A DNA stretch of 64,000 nt from positions 39,350,392 to 39,414,391 of the forward strand of contig CM040423.1 in NCBI GenBank assembly GCA_022702705.1, read 5' to 3'. Below, in pieces: positions 35,663 to 47,229 of the stretch (positions are counted from its first letter, which is position 1; every line of letters starts with the position of its first letter). The position numbers and the translations under genes were made by a program. The notes under the pieces are model-generated. The model saw only the letters and a program-made list of their open reading frames with translations, did no database searches and was not told the DNA's origin. The DNA comes from Papilionanthe hookeriana x Papilionanthe teres (Eukaryota; Streptophyta; Magnoliopsida; Asparagales; Orchidaceae).

Positions 35663-36260
35663 TGTTATGAAAAATGACGACAATAAAGCAAAATAATAGA
35701 TATCAAAATTATACCAGAAATAGGCGACACACAAATTTACGTGGTTCGGCAAATTGCCTACGCCCACGGAGCTGCAGAGGATTTTATTACTTTAAAATTA
35801 CACCGTCGAGCTCCTCGACGTTTACAAGAAAAAGAAATAAAGAAGAACTCCCCTCTCTCTCTCCCTTCCTCTCTCTCTCCCCCTCTCTCTTTTCCTGTCT
35901 CTCTAATTTCACGTGAGAGTGGAATAAACAAAAAGGAAAGTTTCTTTCCCAGTTAGCAAACCAAGAAAGGATGAAAAAAACCTGTACCTTTTCTTTTCCC
36001 TTTTTCCTTTACACTATAGCCGAAGAGTAGGATGGATTAGCAAGCCTAATTACTTGCTTATTTATAATAAGCTGAGTAGCTTATTTTGGGAATGGCAGGG
36101 AGGCGGGAAGCTTCCCGCGGTTTCACGTAAGGCGCGACTCGACGGGAGGAGCGATGCGGAGGAAGAGGCGGGAGGCTCACGCGGTTCTACATGCGAAGCG
36201 GAGAGTGAGGCAGGTGAGATTCTGAAGGACGTGGGAAGAGCACAGGCTCCATATTCAACA
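35663..36260 (-). repeat. Copia element 1, 5' LTR
   Basis: 598 bases, partner of 31,014-31,620 and upstream in the element's own direction. It starts TGTTATGAAAAATGACG and ends ATATTCAACA, followed by the CGAAT duplication. Confidence 0.95.
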
Positions 36261-36369
36261 CGAATCACCTCAGGTAGGTTCAAGGTAACTTCTTGTCCTG
36301 TTTGGCTATAAAACCCCACCTGGAGGAAGGTTTGTGGTTATTGAAGCTTTTGTAAGTTGAGGTGCTGTT

Positions 36370-36372
<3 letters not shown>

Positions 36373-36413
<41 letters not shown>
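36373..36413. repeat. Poly-T run (41 bases)
   Basis: 41 uninterrupted T lie about 110 bases right of copia element 1, where the diverged tandem repeat begins. A second run of 27 T lies at 37,094-37,120. They could be tails of insertions on the minus strand, but no LINE or SINE body was seen beside either. Confidence 0.9.
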
Positions 36414-36414
<1 letters not shown>

Positions 36415-36479
36415 GTTTTTACTTGAGGTTCCTTTGGGCTTGCATAAAGAGGTAGCCTTTTTCTTGATTTTCTATTCAA

Positions 36480-38130
36480 TCGATGAGAATATCTTTGCTT
36501 GTAAGTTTCTTTATGACTATTTTATTAGCTCGAACTATGGATAAATGCTTCTTTTCACTTATATTTATGGTTGCTTTGAGAATGGTTACATGTTGATTTA
36601 AGCCTTAAACACTCATTGTTTTAGAGCATAATAAATGTTGTTTAGGGCTTTGAATATTCACTATTGTTGGGCTGATTTGATGGATATTATTCTTTGAAAG
36701 GGTTTGAAAGCTGTTTTTGAGCCTTATAACTCCCTTGTTTTTAAAAAAAGTTTAATATCGATTTTGTGGATTTCATCCTCACCGTTTTTTAGTTGACTTA
36801 TTTGCTATTTTGAAATAGTCAAAAAATTGTTTAAACTTGATGGATTCACTCTTTTGAAGGGTTTTCCATACCCATCCCCTTTTGAAATGCATGAGAGGCT
36901 CTTTTAAGTCTATAAACTAACCATTTATTTAGAGATGATAAAGCTTGATGTTGTGGTCCCTTTGGGTTGTGAACTTATTGTTTTGAGATGAATGAGGCGT
37001 CTTAAGCGCATGTGTTCATTGCTTTGGGAAAGGTTTAATGTCGGTCTCGAAAACCTAATCTCATTGGTCTTAGGACTTGGATATGTGTGTGTGTTTTTTT
37101 TTTTTTTTTTTTTTTTTTTTGCCTCTTTGAAAGAGGTTAAATGTCACTTGAGCTTTCTGAGCTTGACAAATATTGTTTTATAACCTTCTTAACTCGTTAC
37201 CAAGTGGGATTACAAAATGAGGTTTTGAAACTTGTGAGCCTACAGTTTTGGGAGGAGTATATGTTTTGTTTGAGTATTATACATGCTCATTTTGCATGCT
37301 GGTTTGGATGCTTTAAAGATTCATTTTGAGCTCCCTATATTTATTGTTTTGAAGTACTTGAAGTATTGTTTTTTGTGTGCAGTCCATGGGTGGTTTTGAA
37401 AAGGTTAAAAATGTTGATATTGGGTTTAATACATGCAATGTTTTGGAATGATTTAAGCTGCCCCTTTTAGGTTTAACAAATTTCATTTTGAGCCTCATAC
37501 ACTCGCTGTTTTAAGTATGATTTCAACCCTATTTGGTGTTGATTTGAATATTATTTTAAAGAGATGAAAATATCATGTTGAACCTTGTAAACTCGCTCTT
37601 CTTGAAGATGATGAAATGTTGTTTTTAAAGTCTTCTAAACTCTTTCTTTGAGAATGATTAAGAACTGTTTTGTTCAAAAATTATTGTTGCCTTTGAGGAA
37701 ACTCAAACACTGCCTTTTGGGCCCTTAGCCTCGCTGATTAAATACTGCTTTGAGACTCGATATATATGTTGTTTTGGATGCTTTAAAGGTAGATTTTGGG
37801 CTGATTTATATGCTGATTTGCTACCTGAAATGCTAATACTTTCACTTAATACATGAGCTGTTTGAAATATTCTAAATCCTGATTTTATGCTTAATATTTG
37901 TGATCGTTTCAAATGCTCGAAATGTCGATTTTGGACCCAACATACATGTTGTTTACAATGTTTTAAACATTGATCTTTTGAGCTAAATAATTCATATTTG
38001 GAGCTGATTTGAAAGCTAGTTCTTAAACTAGATCTTTGTTGTTTTGGAGGTCTAAATTTGTCCTTGAGGGTTGAATACATGTTGGTTTGAATGTAGTTTA
38101 AGAGTTGTTTTACATTACATTTTCATTGGC
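36480..38130. repeat. Highly diverged minisatellite (TTTTGAGCxTxATACAxxxxxTGTTTTG type)
   Basis: Phrases such as TTTTGAGCCTCATACACTCG (37,486), TTGAACCTTGTAAACTCG (37,573) and TTTATGCTTAATATTTGTG (37,882) recur with TGTTTTGAA or TGATTTAAA between them, at spacings of about 60-90 bases. Units have drifted so far that the boundary and copy number are uncertain. No open frame has coding character. Confidence 0.5.
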
Positions 38131-40327
38131 TTAGCTCAATGTTTCAGCCTATAGTGCATGACCTTTAGAGAGTCTTATGGCTTGTTAAATTAGGATTCAC
38201 TACATTATATATACAAGTGACTTGACACACAAGTATCAATTGAAATCAAGTTGTGACATATAGAAGCACGTAGGAATTGGTTCACGTACACGTACATGAG
38301 AACTTCACATTTCTACTCTGCATTTGTTATGTTCTTTTGATGGACTCTATTGGACTCGCCAAAAAAGGAGCAAGTTCCTCGAGCGTGCTTTCAATAAAAA
38401 GACTACTTTCTTGAATATGGATAAGAAAAGACAATTTTCCCAATTTTCAGAGATCGGAGTTTGTCATTCCCTTGCATTGAACATTTGTCAGATTCGTCAA
38501 ATTCTTTTAACTTGTCATTAATGAAAAATTACTTCATTTATTTTATAAAAATGTATTAAAAATAAAATTAAAAGAAAAGGAAAAGAGTAGGGTGATTCTC
38601 CTTACCCATTAATAGAAAATGTTCAAATCATTTTTATTCTAAATCCTCTATAATTTCCTCTCCATGTCTATTTGTAGCTAATAAAACCTAGAGCAGACTT
38701 GCATCATAAAGATATAAGGTCCTTGACATGTTTAGCCTAATTTATTAGGTACTAAATATTAAATTGTCACATCTATCTTTCTCAACACTAGATCCCAAGG
38801 GAGAAAGACCTTCTCCTAGACACTTTGTGTTTTTGTATATTGTTATTTCTTGATTTTCTTGTCTCGTTGATACTTGGGCTTGAAGCTTCTCCACTAAATA
38901 TAAAGCCCATAAAATGGATGATAACATATCAACCCATCTTTCTTGACATTCCTGAAATGATGTTAAATACAAATTTCTCTGTGACAATACTTTGTCCCTA
39001 CAAACCAGAACCGCCTGTGAGAACTCGGCAGAACCCTAAGCAAAGAGAGAAGGAGAAATAAAAAGGGGAGAGAAAGAGAGACTTTGAAGGATTTTATTTC
39101 TTTACGCTGGAAAATTCAAAGTATTATTTTTTGTCATCCCTTAAGATGTCCCTTTAACCATGTATCTGAATAAATTTTGGCACTACATACGATATTGCAC
39201 ATTAATATAATAAATATATGATATATTTATTATAAGCATATAAGCATGGTGAGACAGTTTCCAATAAATATATGTGAATTGATCTAATATGTTTTTAACG
39301 AACTTTGTGACTGAAGAAATGAAACTATTACCTTCAAAAAACTTACTTTTTTTTTAAACCCCCATCCCACTGCCTCTCACAAATGAGTACTTTCGAGGCA
39401 AGCAAATGGTCTCTAAACTGAGCGGGTGCTTTTCAAACCTAAGCCCTCCAAATTGGGTGAATTCCCTCATAACTTGAACCTTCTCAATAAAGTGAGTGAT
39501 TATGAACTTGAGCCTTCTAAAGAGAACAAGTACCCTCTTAGCTTGAGCTATGTGAATTCAGCGAGTGCCTTGGAGAGCCTCATACTCTAGTTCCTAACTA
39601 ATTAATTTGGTTAGTTTGCCTTTACCCTCAAAATACATATTTGGGCATACCAGCCAATACTTTGAGACCACATGTCTGGAAAGAGGAGGATTCACTCTAG
39701 CTTATCAGGGTTGCATATGTTTCACTTGCAATTAACTCTTTTGAGGTTTGCTCAAATTTGAAGATTAGAGTATCATAACTACCCATTTCCATCATTACAT
39801 GATATCCAAACATTTGACTCCAATCATTCAACTATCTAAAAGCATACGATGAATAAACTTATCTACCTAGCCGCTTATATGTTACTGTGAATCTTCAAAA
39901 TAAATACGAGGGTGGCATAGTCATCCCCCCTTTTCAAGATATCATAAACACCATGTGAAATTGTCGACATGCCAACCTTAGATTAAGTATATTGTAGTTG
40001 GTTATGAGTCCAATACTTGGTATGTAGCGCACGTCTACCCAATAGTTTGTTGCTTTTTCTCCAACCACAAGATCTTAGGTTTGAGATCTAATGTATTTAC
40101 TCGAAGTCACCCGAATAAAAAATATCAACCACTTGATCCTTTTGAGTAGTACCCACCAACAGTTGACTACCTTTATTGAGTATGCCAAGGGTATGCCTAG
40201 GAAGAATGTTCAGACTCATTATGACTAGGAAGACACCTCATTCTTGCAGCTCCAAGGATTTCTATAAGAACTCCAATGACGACTCGATTAGGCTTTTTGA
40301 TGCCATAGAAACCCTAATCAACTCTAA
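38131..40327. other. AT-rich DNA without a recognised gene
   Basis: Frames of 60-80 codons occur but have no family motifs. Positions 39,400-39,590 show about five diverged units of roughly 38-42 bases containing AGxGAGTGCC and CTTGAGCCTTCTAAA. A downstream exon of RPS21 could lie here if its intron is real; I could not identify one. Confidence 0.4.
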
Positions 40328-41055
40328 GTTGTTGTTGTCTGGCAACATGTGAGATATAAGTTATCAGGATTTAGTAAATCTCGTAAATTCGAATTTACTA
40401 AATTCAGAATGGGTTAAATCTGAAAAATTATCTGGTAACGGATTTAATAAATCATGTCACTATTTTCAATCCTAGCCCGCGAAGTTAAATCCATCGGTTT
40501 GTGGAATTTACAGTTGAAATCTGTGGAATACCAATTTATTTCATCCGGGGATTTATTTTGTCCAAAATGACCGTTTGGCAGGATTCCACTTAAATCCTGT
40601 ATAAATCTGCCCAAAATTTTGTTCTCTGACAGCAAGTAGAGAAACACCAAGAGCCAGAGTGCTTCAAGCGTAAGCTAACCTACACTAAGGTGTTGTCTCG
40701 CAATATATGAGATTTAAATTATTAGGATTTAGTAAATCCTGTAAATCCGGATTAAGTAAATCCTGAATGGGTTAAATCCCAAAAGCTGTTTCGCAACGAA
40801 GTTAATAAATCCTATAAATTCAGTAAAACTATCTATCAATTTATGCTCTATTCGATTCTTCCCGCCTTAAATCTGCAGTCTGCGAATTTAAATCCACCGA
40901 TTTGCATAATTTACTAAATCCGGGATTTACAATAGAAATCTGTGTAATCCTGATTTATTTCATCCCTGCATTTATTTTGTCCAAAATGGACGTCTGGCGA
41001 GATTTGTCTCACATCCCGCATAAATCCTTGCTTAAATCCGTTGCGAGAATCACTC
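40328..41055. mobile_element. Two tandem MITE-like units beside RPS21
   Basis: Unit A (about 40,328-40,640) and unit B (about 40,690-41,055) have the same order of blocks: GATTTAGTAAATC, TGAATGGGTTAAATC (AGAATGGG in A), CGAATTTAAATCCA-like, TTTATTTCATCC, and TTTATTTTGTCCAAAATG. B has ends TGTTGTCTCGCAAT and CGTTGCGAGAATCA, which are inverted; A has TGTTGTCTGGCAACA and CTCTGACAGCAAG. A non-autonomous DNA transposon that inserted twice or duplicated is likely. The superfamily and target duplication could not be fixed. Confidence 0.6.
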
Positions 41056-41147
41056 AACAGTTTCTAACCAAAACTACTCTTCAAACATCTTACTCCATGA
41101 GCAAGCAAGAAACATGGTATGACATGGGAGAGAAGAGTTTCGGCGAC

Positions 41148-41570
41148 TCACCTCCTTCGATTTCGGCGCCCAGCTTCCCGCGCCTTCCTTTTCTTCTCCT
41201 CCTGAGCATTCTCAAAGAACCTTCTCCGCTTGCATTCGGGTATGATGCCAGCTTTACTGACTTCCCGTCTAAATCGCCGGAGCAGCGCCTCCTCTGGCTC
41301 GTTCTCGTCAACAAAGATCTGGACGTTGTAGCCCGAGTCAAAGAACAAAACATTTGCGTGGCTCAGAGCAGGGTTCAACACCGCATCTAAGGGATCGATA
41401 GGGCTGCCGGCTGCCGATCGCAGGGATCCCGGAGTAGATGCTCCGGTGGAATGAGTGGTAAAATAGCGGCGGGATAGGACGTGGAGGTTGAAGGGACGAG
41501 CAGAATGTGAAGAGGGGAAGGTAGGATGCATTGTGAAGGGTGCTCGAAGCAGATTACAAGAAACCGCCAT
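41148..41570 (-). CDS. RPS21: Plastid 30S ribosomal protein S21 (bS21c)
   Basis: 140 codons from the ATG at 41,570-41,568 (leader CTACCTCCAATGGCGG) to the TGA at 41,150-41,148. Residues 1 to about 70 are Ser/Thr/Arg/Pro-rich and poor in acidic residues, as in plastid transit peptides. Residues 81-140 are the S21 domain: YNVQIFVDENEPEEALLRRF, then KAGIIPECKRRRFFENAQEE and a Lys/Arg-rich tail that binds 16S rRNA. bS21 acts in translation initiation on the small plastid ribosome subunit. The sequence at the end is AGGAGGTGAGTC, a perfect splice donor, so the mature protein may continue in a further exon and the TGA may lie in an intron. No lesion is visible. A 14.4-kb transposon begins about 100 bases upstream of the start codon, and MITE-like units lie just downstream. 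Confidence 0.92.
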   Translation of the reverse strand: MAVSCNLLRAPFTMHPTFPSSHSARPFNLHVLSRRYFTTHSTGASTPGSLRSAAGSPIDPLDAVLNPALSHANVLFFDSGYNVQIFVDENEPEEALLRRFRREVSKAGIIPECKRRRFFENAQEEKKRKAREAGRRNRRR

Positions 41571-41673
41571 TGGAGGTAGACGGAGGTGGAGAAGGGGGAG
41601 GCCGAGGAAAAGATTATCCGTTCTGAGAAAATTGCTTCGAATTATAAAAGCTTATAATTTTTAAAAATTGGGT
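41571..41673 (-). promoter_or_regulatory. RPS21 leader and remaining proximal promoter
   Basis: 103 bases separate the RPS21 start codon from the target duplication of the Mutator-like element. Nearest the ATG is a CT-rich leader (CTCCCCCTTCTCCACCTCCG on the minus strand). Further out is TTTATAATTC (about 41,640), the only TATA-like candidate left. Everything beyond was displaced to 56,123 and further right. Confidence 0.5.
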
Positions 41674-41682
41674 CTACTATAG
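41674..41682. repeat. 9-bp target site duplication, left copy (CTACTATAG)
   Basis: CTACTATAG directly precedes the left inverted repeat and is repeated exactly at 56,114-56,122 after the right one. Nine bases is the usual duplication length of Mutator-like transposition. Confidence 0.93.
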
Positions 41683-41925
41683 GAATTTTTATTCGGTCCG
41701 GATCGCGTACGCAGCGATGCGTCCGATAGCCTGTAAAAATACGCCACGTGGATTTCTGGACCCCACCATGGCACATTTGAAAAAAAAGGCTTATTTATCT
41801 TCGTTCTATCGACCCGACCCGACCCAAGCTAGAAAGTCATGAAATTTTTACTGTTTTTTTTTCCCCGCCAAAGGATAAAGGCATTTTTTGTCTCCATTAT
41901 CTTTAGGATGCGGAGACTTAGGCTT
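41683..41925. repeat. MULE left terminal inverted repeat
   Basis: Starts GAATTTTTATTCGGTCCGG and pairs with the reverse complement of 55,877-56,113, identical at roughly nine of ten positions over the first 110 bases. Shared blocks include GCGTACGCAGCGATGCGTCC, GGATTTCTGGACCC and AAGGCATTTTTTGTCTCC. Similarity fades after TTTAGGATGC at about 41,910. As the sequence nearest RPS21, it could act as a promoter or a silencing target. Confidence 0.93.
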
Positions 41926-42689
41926 TTCTCCGACATACCTCGTCGTGGAATCGAGGAATCAAATTCGATTCTAACCTAAAGCCTAAAGAACGATACCGTT
42001 CGCACAAAAACCACCGATCAGTTCGACATCGAGCTTCGAATCTCAAAATATATCGGACGAACAAGATTCTCGAATCTTAGTTTAATTGCGATGTAACAAA
42101 TCCTCAGTTGGTAAATTTTATCAGTATGCAACGTTTAGCTATAGCTTCATCGTTTTTAAGTTTTATTAGGCGTAATATGCCTGTAGATTCGTAAGAAGCA
42201 ACGTCGTGTTATTTTTCTTAAAGAACTACATGATTTTTGTAGTAATATTATAGTGTATTCGAGTAGTGTCATGAAAGATATTTCATGTTTCTTTCATGCT
42301 AGATATGTAGTGTTATTTTAGTAATTTTGTCGCAGTATTCGGACGCTTCTTAAGAAGTAACTTAAGTTTGCTTCGATTTCGTGCATTTGAATGTGAAGTA
42401 TTCCAAGTAGTTGGTGGAGGATGTGTTTCATTTGTTCTATTTATCGTTTTATTACTCTAAGTATGCCCGTATTTTCAAAAGAGTAATGTCAATTTTTCTT
42501 TTATAAGTGAGACATGCGTGGTATTTTGGTAATATTATAGGTGTATTCATGTAGTTTCGTAAGTATTTTTTTCAGCAGTACGTGGTGTTAATTTGTAATT
42601 TTGTGATGGTATTCAGAAGAGATCTTAAGAGTAACTTTGCTTCAAATTTCATCGTGGTTTTATTTAGGTAATTTGAAGGCAGATCTCTA

Positions 42690-44911
42690 CTAGTTTGGGT
42701 GTATTATTAGTGATAAACCCGAAAAACACCAATGCTTTTATATTTATTATTATGGTATTATCGTGGTATTATCATGATACGATTTTTGTATTATCGGTTG
42801 TTAAGTATAATGATACCGACATTCAAATCCCGATTCAATCGCAGATACCCGAGAGAGACAATGCTTCCAATGATCCACTCGGTAAACATATTGCTTCAAG
42901 TCGTTATCAATGATGAGAAGGCGGCATATGAAAAATATCGTGCCTATGCACACATTGTTGGATTTACTCGTGCGAAAGGATCACATCGGTTATCGGCCGA
43001 ATTCAAGGAGGATCAAGACAAGGGAGTTTGTTTGTGGTAAGGCCGGTATGAAGAGAGAATCGAAGGACAATGTATCGGTGAGGTACAAGCGAGCTGGATA
43101 CAAGGACCGGTCGTCTCGCCATGATCCGATATGCCGTTGATGTCCAAGGAACCGGTCGGTAAAGAAATTCATAGAAAGTCATAACCATCCGTCGGCGAAT
43201 GTCGGCGACACTCACCTATTGCGTTCGACGGAAAGATGAGTGACATCGTGCGGATGTCCTCGGATCAATGTCAAAAGCAGTGGATTAGAACCACCGATGC
43301 GTTTAGCTTCCTAGCCACGTAAGTCGGTGGAGTGGAGAACCTAGACCGTACGAAGAGGGATGCATATAATCTCTTACAAAGAGAGAGAAGATTACACATC
43401 GAACTCGGGGATGCTAATTCCTTACTACAACTATTCACCGCACGGCAAGCCGAGGATCCAATGTTTGCGCGAGACGTCCAAATCGATGAGTCGGCATTGT
43501 TGAATTTCTTATGGAGTGATGGGATGTCCAGTACTCGATTATGATTGCTTTGGTGATGTCATAATATTCGACACAAGCTATGGATCGAATAAATACAACC
43601 TATGTTGTGCGCCGATCGTCTGTGTGAACCACCATCGTGCGAATGTGCTTTTGCGACTGGCTTTTTGTCGGATGAAACGATCGAGTCCTTCAAGTGGTTA
43701 TTCAAAGCCCTTATCCGTATAATGAATAACAAGCACCCAATCACAATATTCACTGACCAAGATCAAGCAATGAGTAGAGCAATCCAAGAGTGCTTGCCGC
43801 ACACTAGACATAGATTATGTCAATGGCATATATACAAAAAATTATCTTCAAAAGTGCATCGTGGTTCCGGGAAAACAAGATAAGACACGATCTCTTTTTT
43901 AAATGCATGCGTAGATGCGACTCATAAGCCGAGTTCGAAGAAACTTGGGCCGAAATGATCGAGATAGGAGAACTTCGTGAAAATGTATGGTTGGATGAAT
44001 TGTATAATATAAGGCATCGTTGGTCAACAACATTCAATAAAGACATTTTCGGAATTGTGGATCCTATCTACGCAGAGGAGTGAGTCGACTAATAACATCC
44101 GTCATAGTTTCGCAAGCCAACAAGCACGGTGAATCGAATGTTTTCTCGGCCCTCGAACATATTGCTAAAACTCGGCGAAGAAATGAGAAGGATGAGGATT
44201 TCCGATGCGAGCAATCCGCTATTGTCCCCGCAAGAAAATGCAACCTCGTTCGAGGCGAGTCGCTTTACTTTACACGCGGAATTTATACTCGAAGTTCGAG
44301 TCGAGTTTCTTCATGGTTCGGGTGGACTTGCTTTGGAAGGATTTGCCAACAATGATTCGGAATTTCACATAAGAACCTTCGATAATGTAGACACAGTACA
44401 AATACCGGATCGTGAAACTAGACAGAGCTAATTCGGATATCGCGTGTACCGTAAAAAATTCGAAATGATGGGGTTACCGTGTGCTCACGCTCTAAGGGTT
44501 CTTCAGCATGATAACGTGTACAAAATTTCTGAGAAACACATATTACTTCGATGGTGTACACATGCAAAAAGGGACACATACAAAAGTTTGGAATATCAAC
44601 ATCTTAAGGGGTCTCAAATGTTGCCAATCATCTCAAGTGGTCTTATATATCGCACACATGTTCATAAATTAGCTTACCATATAAGTACAAGAACGCAAGG
44701 CCATGAAGTTGCTGAGAAGTTTGTGCTAGATACACTAAAGAAACTAACACTTGACGCCAATGAAATATTACATGGGAGAGAACCCCAACAAAAGGCAAAA
44801 ACAACTCAGAAGAAGACCCCATGTAAAGAGAGAAATCTGAATGACCCAAGAAAGGTGCGTCCTAAAGGGATATCTAATTCAAGATTAAAAGGATATCGGG
44901 AAAAAATATGA
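42690..44911 (+). pseudogene. MULE transposase, FAR1/FHY3 type, frameshifted
   Basis: The reading frame must change about six times, but domains occur in order. First is the FAR1-type DNA-binding region (AAYEKYRAYAHIVGFTRAKG at about 42,925; FVCGKAGMKRESKDN; FIESHNHPS at about 43,165). A stretch QRERRLHIELGDANSLLQLF follows (about 43,380). The catalytic core has FDTSYGSNKYNLCCAP (first Asp, about 43,570), SDETIESFKWLFKALIR, ITIFTDQDQAMSRAI (second Asp) and HRLCQWHIYKKL (about 43,815). ENVWLDELYNIRHRWSTTFN leads to the SWIM-type zinc finger end, where FEMMGLPCAHALRVL (about 44,460) keeps the CxH half while the preceding CxC half is disrupted. The last 155-codon frame ends at 44,911. FHY3/FAR1 light-signalling factors derive from such transposases, but the position between MULE ends makes transposase the correct call. 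Confidence 0.9.
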
Positions 44912-45454
44912 AAAGAAAAAGTAAGTTTAGTTTCATTGAAATATTTTTTTATTTCTAAAACTTATACCGTCTCCGTCATAAAGTGTCAAATTTTATGTAG
45001 GAACGGATAAAGATGCTGGTCCAAGTGATGCTACAGCTTTTCCAAAACGAGGCAAACTCGGTTCGGAACGCTCGGCTCCCTTAAGTCAGGTAAATTATAA
45101 TGTGGACGAGGCTATTTATTTACTATTCAATCTGTGATGTTTACAATTTTTTTATTCATATTACTCCAGGAACTGCCTCCATCACAACAGACAGAGACAT
45201 ACACAAGCATGCTAATGAATCTGGACGATGAATTCTAGACTGCTAAAGAATTGTTCTACTGATGCTAATGAACATATAGGATAATTTGTTCGAACATAGT
45301 TTTCGATTTTATTGAATGACGTACGTATTGCTTATGGTCGATTTATTCAGCTTACCTTTTTTGGTCTCCTCGTGTTTTACCCTTTAAGTTGTGTTTTTTA
45401 TCCCCAATTCGTCGCATCGTATTAATCACGTATAATACAAATAAAAACCACCGT
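44912..45454. other. 3' region of the transposase gene
   Basis: Contains possible small 3' exons: GTAGGAACGGATAAAGATGC at about 44,997 after an acceptor-like TTTATGTAG, then GTCAGGTAAATT and ATTACTCCAGGAACTGCC around 45,085-45,175, which look like donor and acceptor. A short frame ends near MNLDDEF, stop (about 45,235). The rest is AT-rich untranslated sequence before the repeats. Confidence 0.35.
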
Positions 45455-47190
45455 AATATTACTTAGATACAACCGCGCCGAGGCATGATCGGGTAGAAAG
45501 CCGTTGTATTGGAATATTCCTTGTTTTATTCATGGGCAACGCCTGGTCGTATTGGAATATTCCGCGTTTTTCTCCAACTCGTCAGCACTACGACCCGAAT
45601 ACAACGCGGATATCATCCCAATACTGCAGAGATAACTCGCACAAAGATCTATCACCGATCTCCAGCTTACATCGCGAAAATATCGTGGAATTTTTCGAGT
45701 CAGTATTCGCAAACCGTTTCGAAGAAACGATCCAACGTGTCGAGTCTTTTTTTGTAATCGAAAAAATTTACATACTTACGTAATACTTAAAAGTTTATAA
45801 TCAAGGAAATAATTTTTAGATAAAATTAAACAATTGTTATAATTTTAAAATCACAATCAGCTTAAATTTATTAACATATAATACACTCTAAAAACGATCT
45901 GAATATTACTTAGATACAACCGCGCCGAGGTACGATCGAGTAGAAAGCCGTCGTATTGGAATATTCCTTGTTTTATTCGTGAACAACGCCGGTCGTATTG
46001 GAATATTCCGCGTTTTACTCCAACTCGTCGACACTACGACCCGAAAACAACGCCGATATCATCCCAATACACCGGAGATAACTCGCACAAAGATCTATCA
46101 TTGATCTCCGCTCATATCGTGCACTAACGTAATACTTAAAAGTTTACAATAAGGGAAATAATATTTAGATAAAATTGCATAATTATCAAAATTTTAATAT
46201 TACGAATCGTGTAATTCTAATACCGTATAAGTACACCTCAAAACGATGGGAATATTACTGGGATACAACCACGCTCGTTCATGATCGGAGGTAAAGCGGT
46301 TGTATTGGAATATTCCTTGTTTTATTCCCGAACAACGCCGGTTGTATTGGAATATTCTGCGTTTTACTCCAACTCGTCGAGCACTACGACCGAAATACAA
46401 CGGCGATATAATCCCAATACGCCACGTAAAAATCGCACGTCGATTTATCATCGATCTCGCCTTTATCTCGGATATATCGTGGAATATTTCGAGTTGTATT
46501 CAACAAACGGTTTGGAAGAAGAAGTCCAACATGTTCAGTCTTCTTTTGTAATTGAAACGATTTATGCACTAACGTAATACTTAAAAGTTTACAATAAGGG
46601 AAATAATATTTAGATAAAATTGCATAATTATCAAAATTTTAATATTACGAATTGCGTAATTCTAATACCAGATAGTACACTCTCAAAACGATGGGAATAT
46701 TACAAGGATACAACCACGCTCGTTCATGATTAGAGGTAAAGCGGTTGTATTGGAATATTCTCGTTTTATTCCCGAACAACGCCGGTTGTATTGGAATATT
46801 CCGCGTTTTACTCCAACCCGTCGAGCACTACGACCGAAATACAACGGCGATATAATCCCAATACACTACGTAAAAATCGCACGTCGATTTATCATCGATC
46901 TCGGCTTTATCTTCGATATATCGTGGAATATTTTCGAGTTGTATTCAAGAAACGGTTTGGAAGAAGAAGTCCAACATGTTCAGCTTTCTTTGTAATCGAA
47001 ACGATTTATGCACTAACATAATACTTAAAAGTTTACAATAAGGGAAATAATATTTAGATAAAATCGCATAATTATCAAAATTTTAATATTACGAATCGCG
47101 TAATTCTAATACTTAGATAGTGCACTCTAAAAATGATGGTAATTTTACTAGGACACAACCACGATAAGGCATGATTAGATTAGATCAAAA
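45455..47190. repeat. Tandem 445-bp MULE repeats with GAATATTCC core
   Basis: Units begin AATATTACTTAGATACAACC at 45,455 and 45,902, with variants at 46,251, 46,696 and 47,141. Intervals are 447, 349, 445 and 445 bases; the second unit has lost about 95. Each unit contains TTGTATTGGAATATTCC twice, then CGACGAGTTGGAG-like and TATCGTGGAATATTTCGAG blocks, and ends AAAAGTTTACAATAAGGG...AAAATTTTAATATTACGA. The last unit is cut short at about 47,190. Open frames of 60-98 codons recur at the same place in each unit and are repeat-borne, not genes. Further copies lie at 49,090-49,410 (same direction) and, inverted, at 48,830-49,020 and 53,960-54,580. Confidence 0.92.
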
Positions 47191-47229
47191 GTTTACAATT
47201 TCACATTCGCTTACATCATATCGATAAAA

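Larger units (their letters stand above)
31014..36260 (-). mobile_element. Ty1/copia retrotransposon (Tork-like), structurally complete
   Basis: The 5,247-base element is bounded by a perfect 5-bp duplication CGAAT (31,009-31,013 and 36,261-36,265). Its LTRs both start TGTTATGAAAAA and end CATATTCAACA (31,014-31,620 and 35,663-36,260). It is transcribed leftward, so the right LTR is the 5' one. Directly inside lies the primer site TGGTATCAGAGTCCC (35,646-35,660), matching initiator-Met tRNA. Next to the left LTR, AAGTGGGTAAG is the polypurine-like tract. The interior encodes gag and a single pol (protease, integrase, reverse transcriptase, RNase H order) with many lesions. The Tork assignment rests on gag and pol C-terminal phrases and is inference. 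Confidence 0.95.

Noticed and set aside
45509..47021. Recurrent open frames of 60-98 codons with similar sequences
   Set aside because: They repeat with the 445-bp units at the same offset and have no known domain; repeat-borne by-products.
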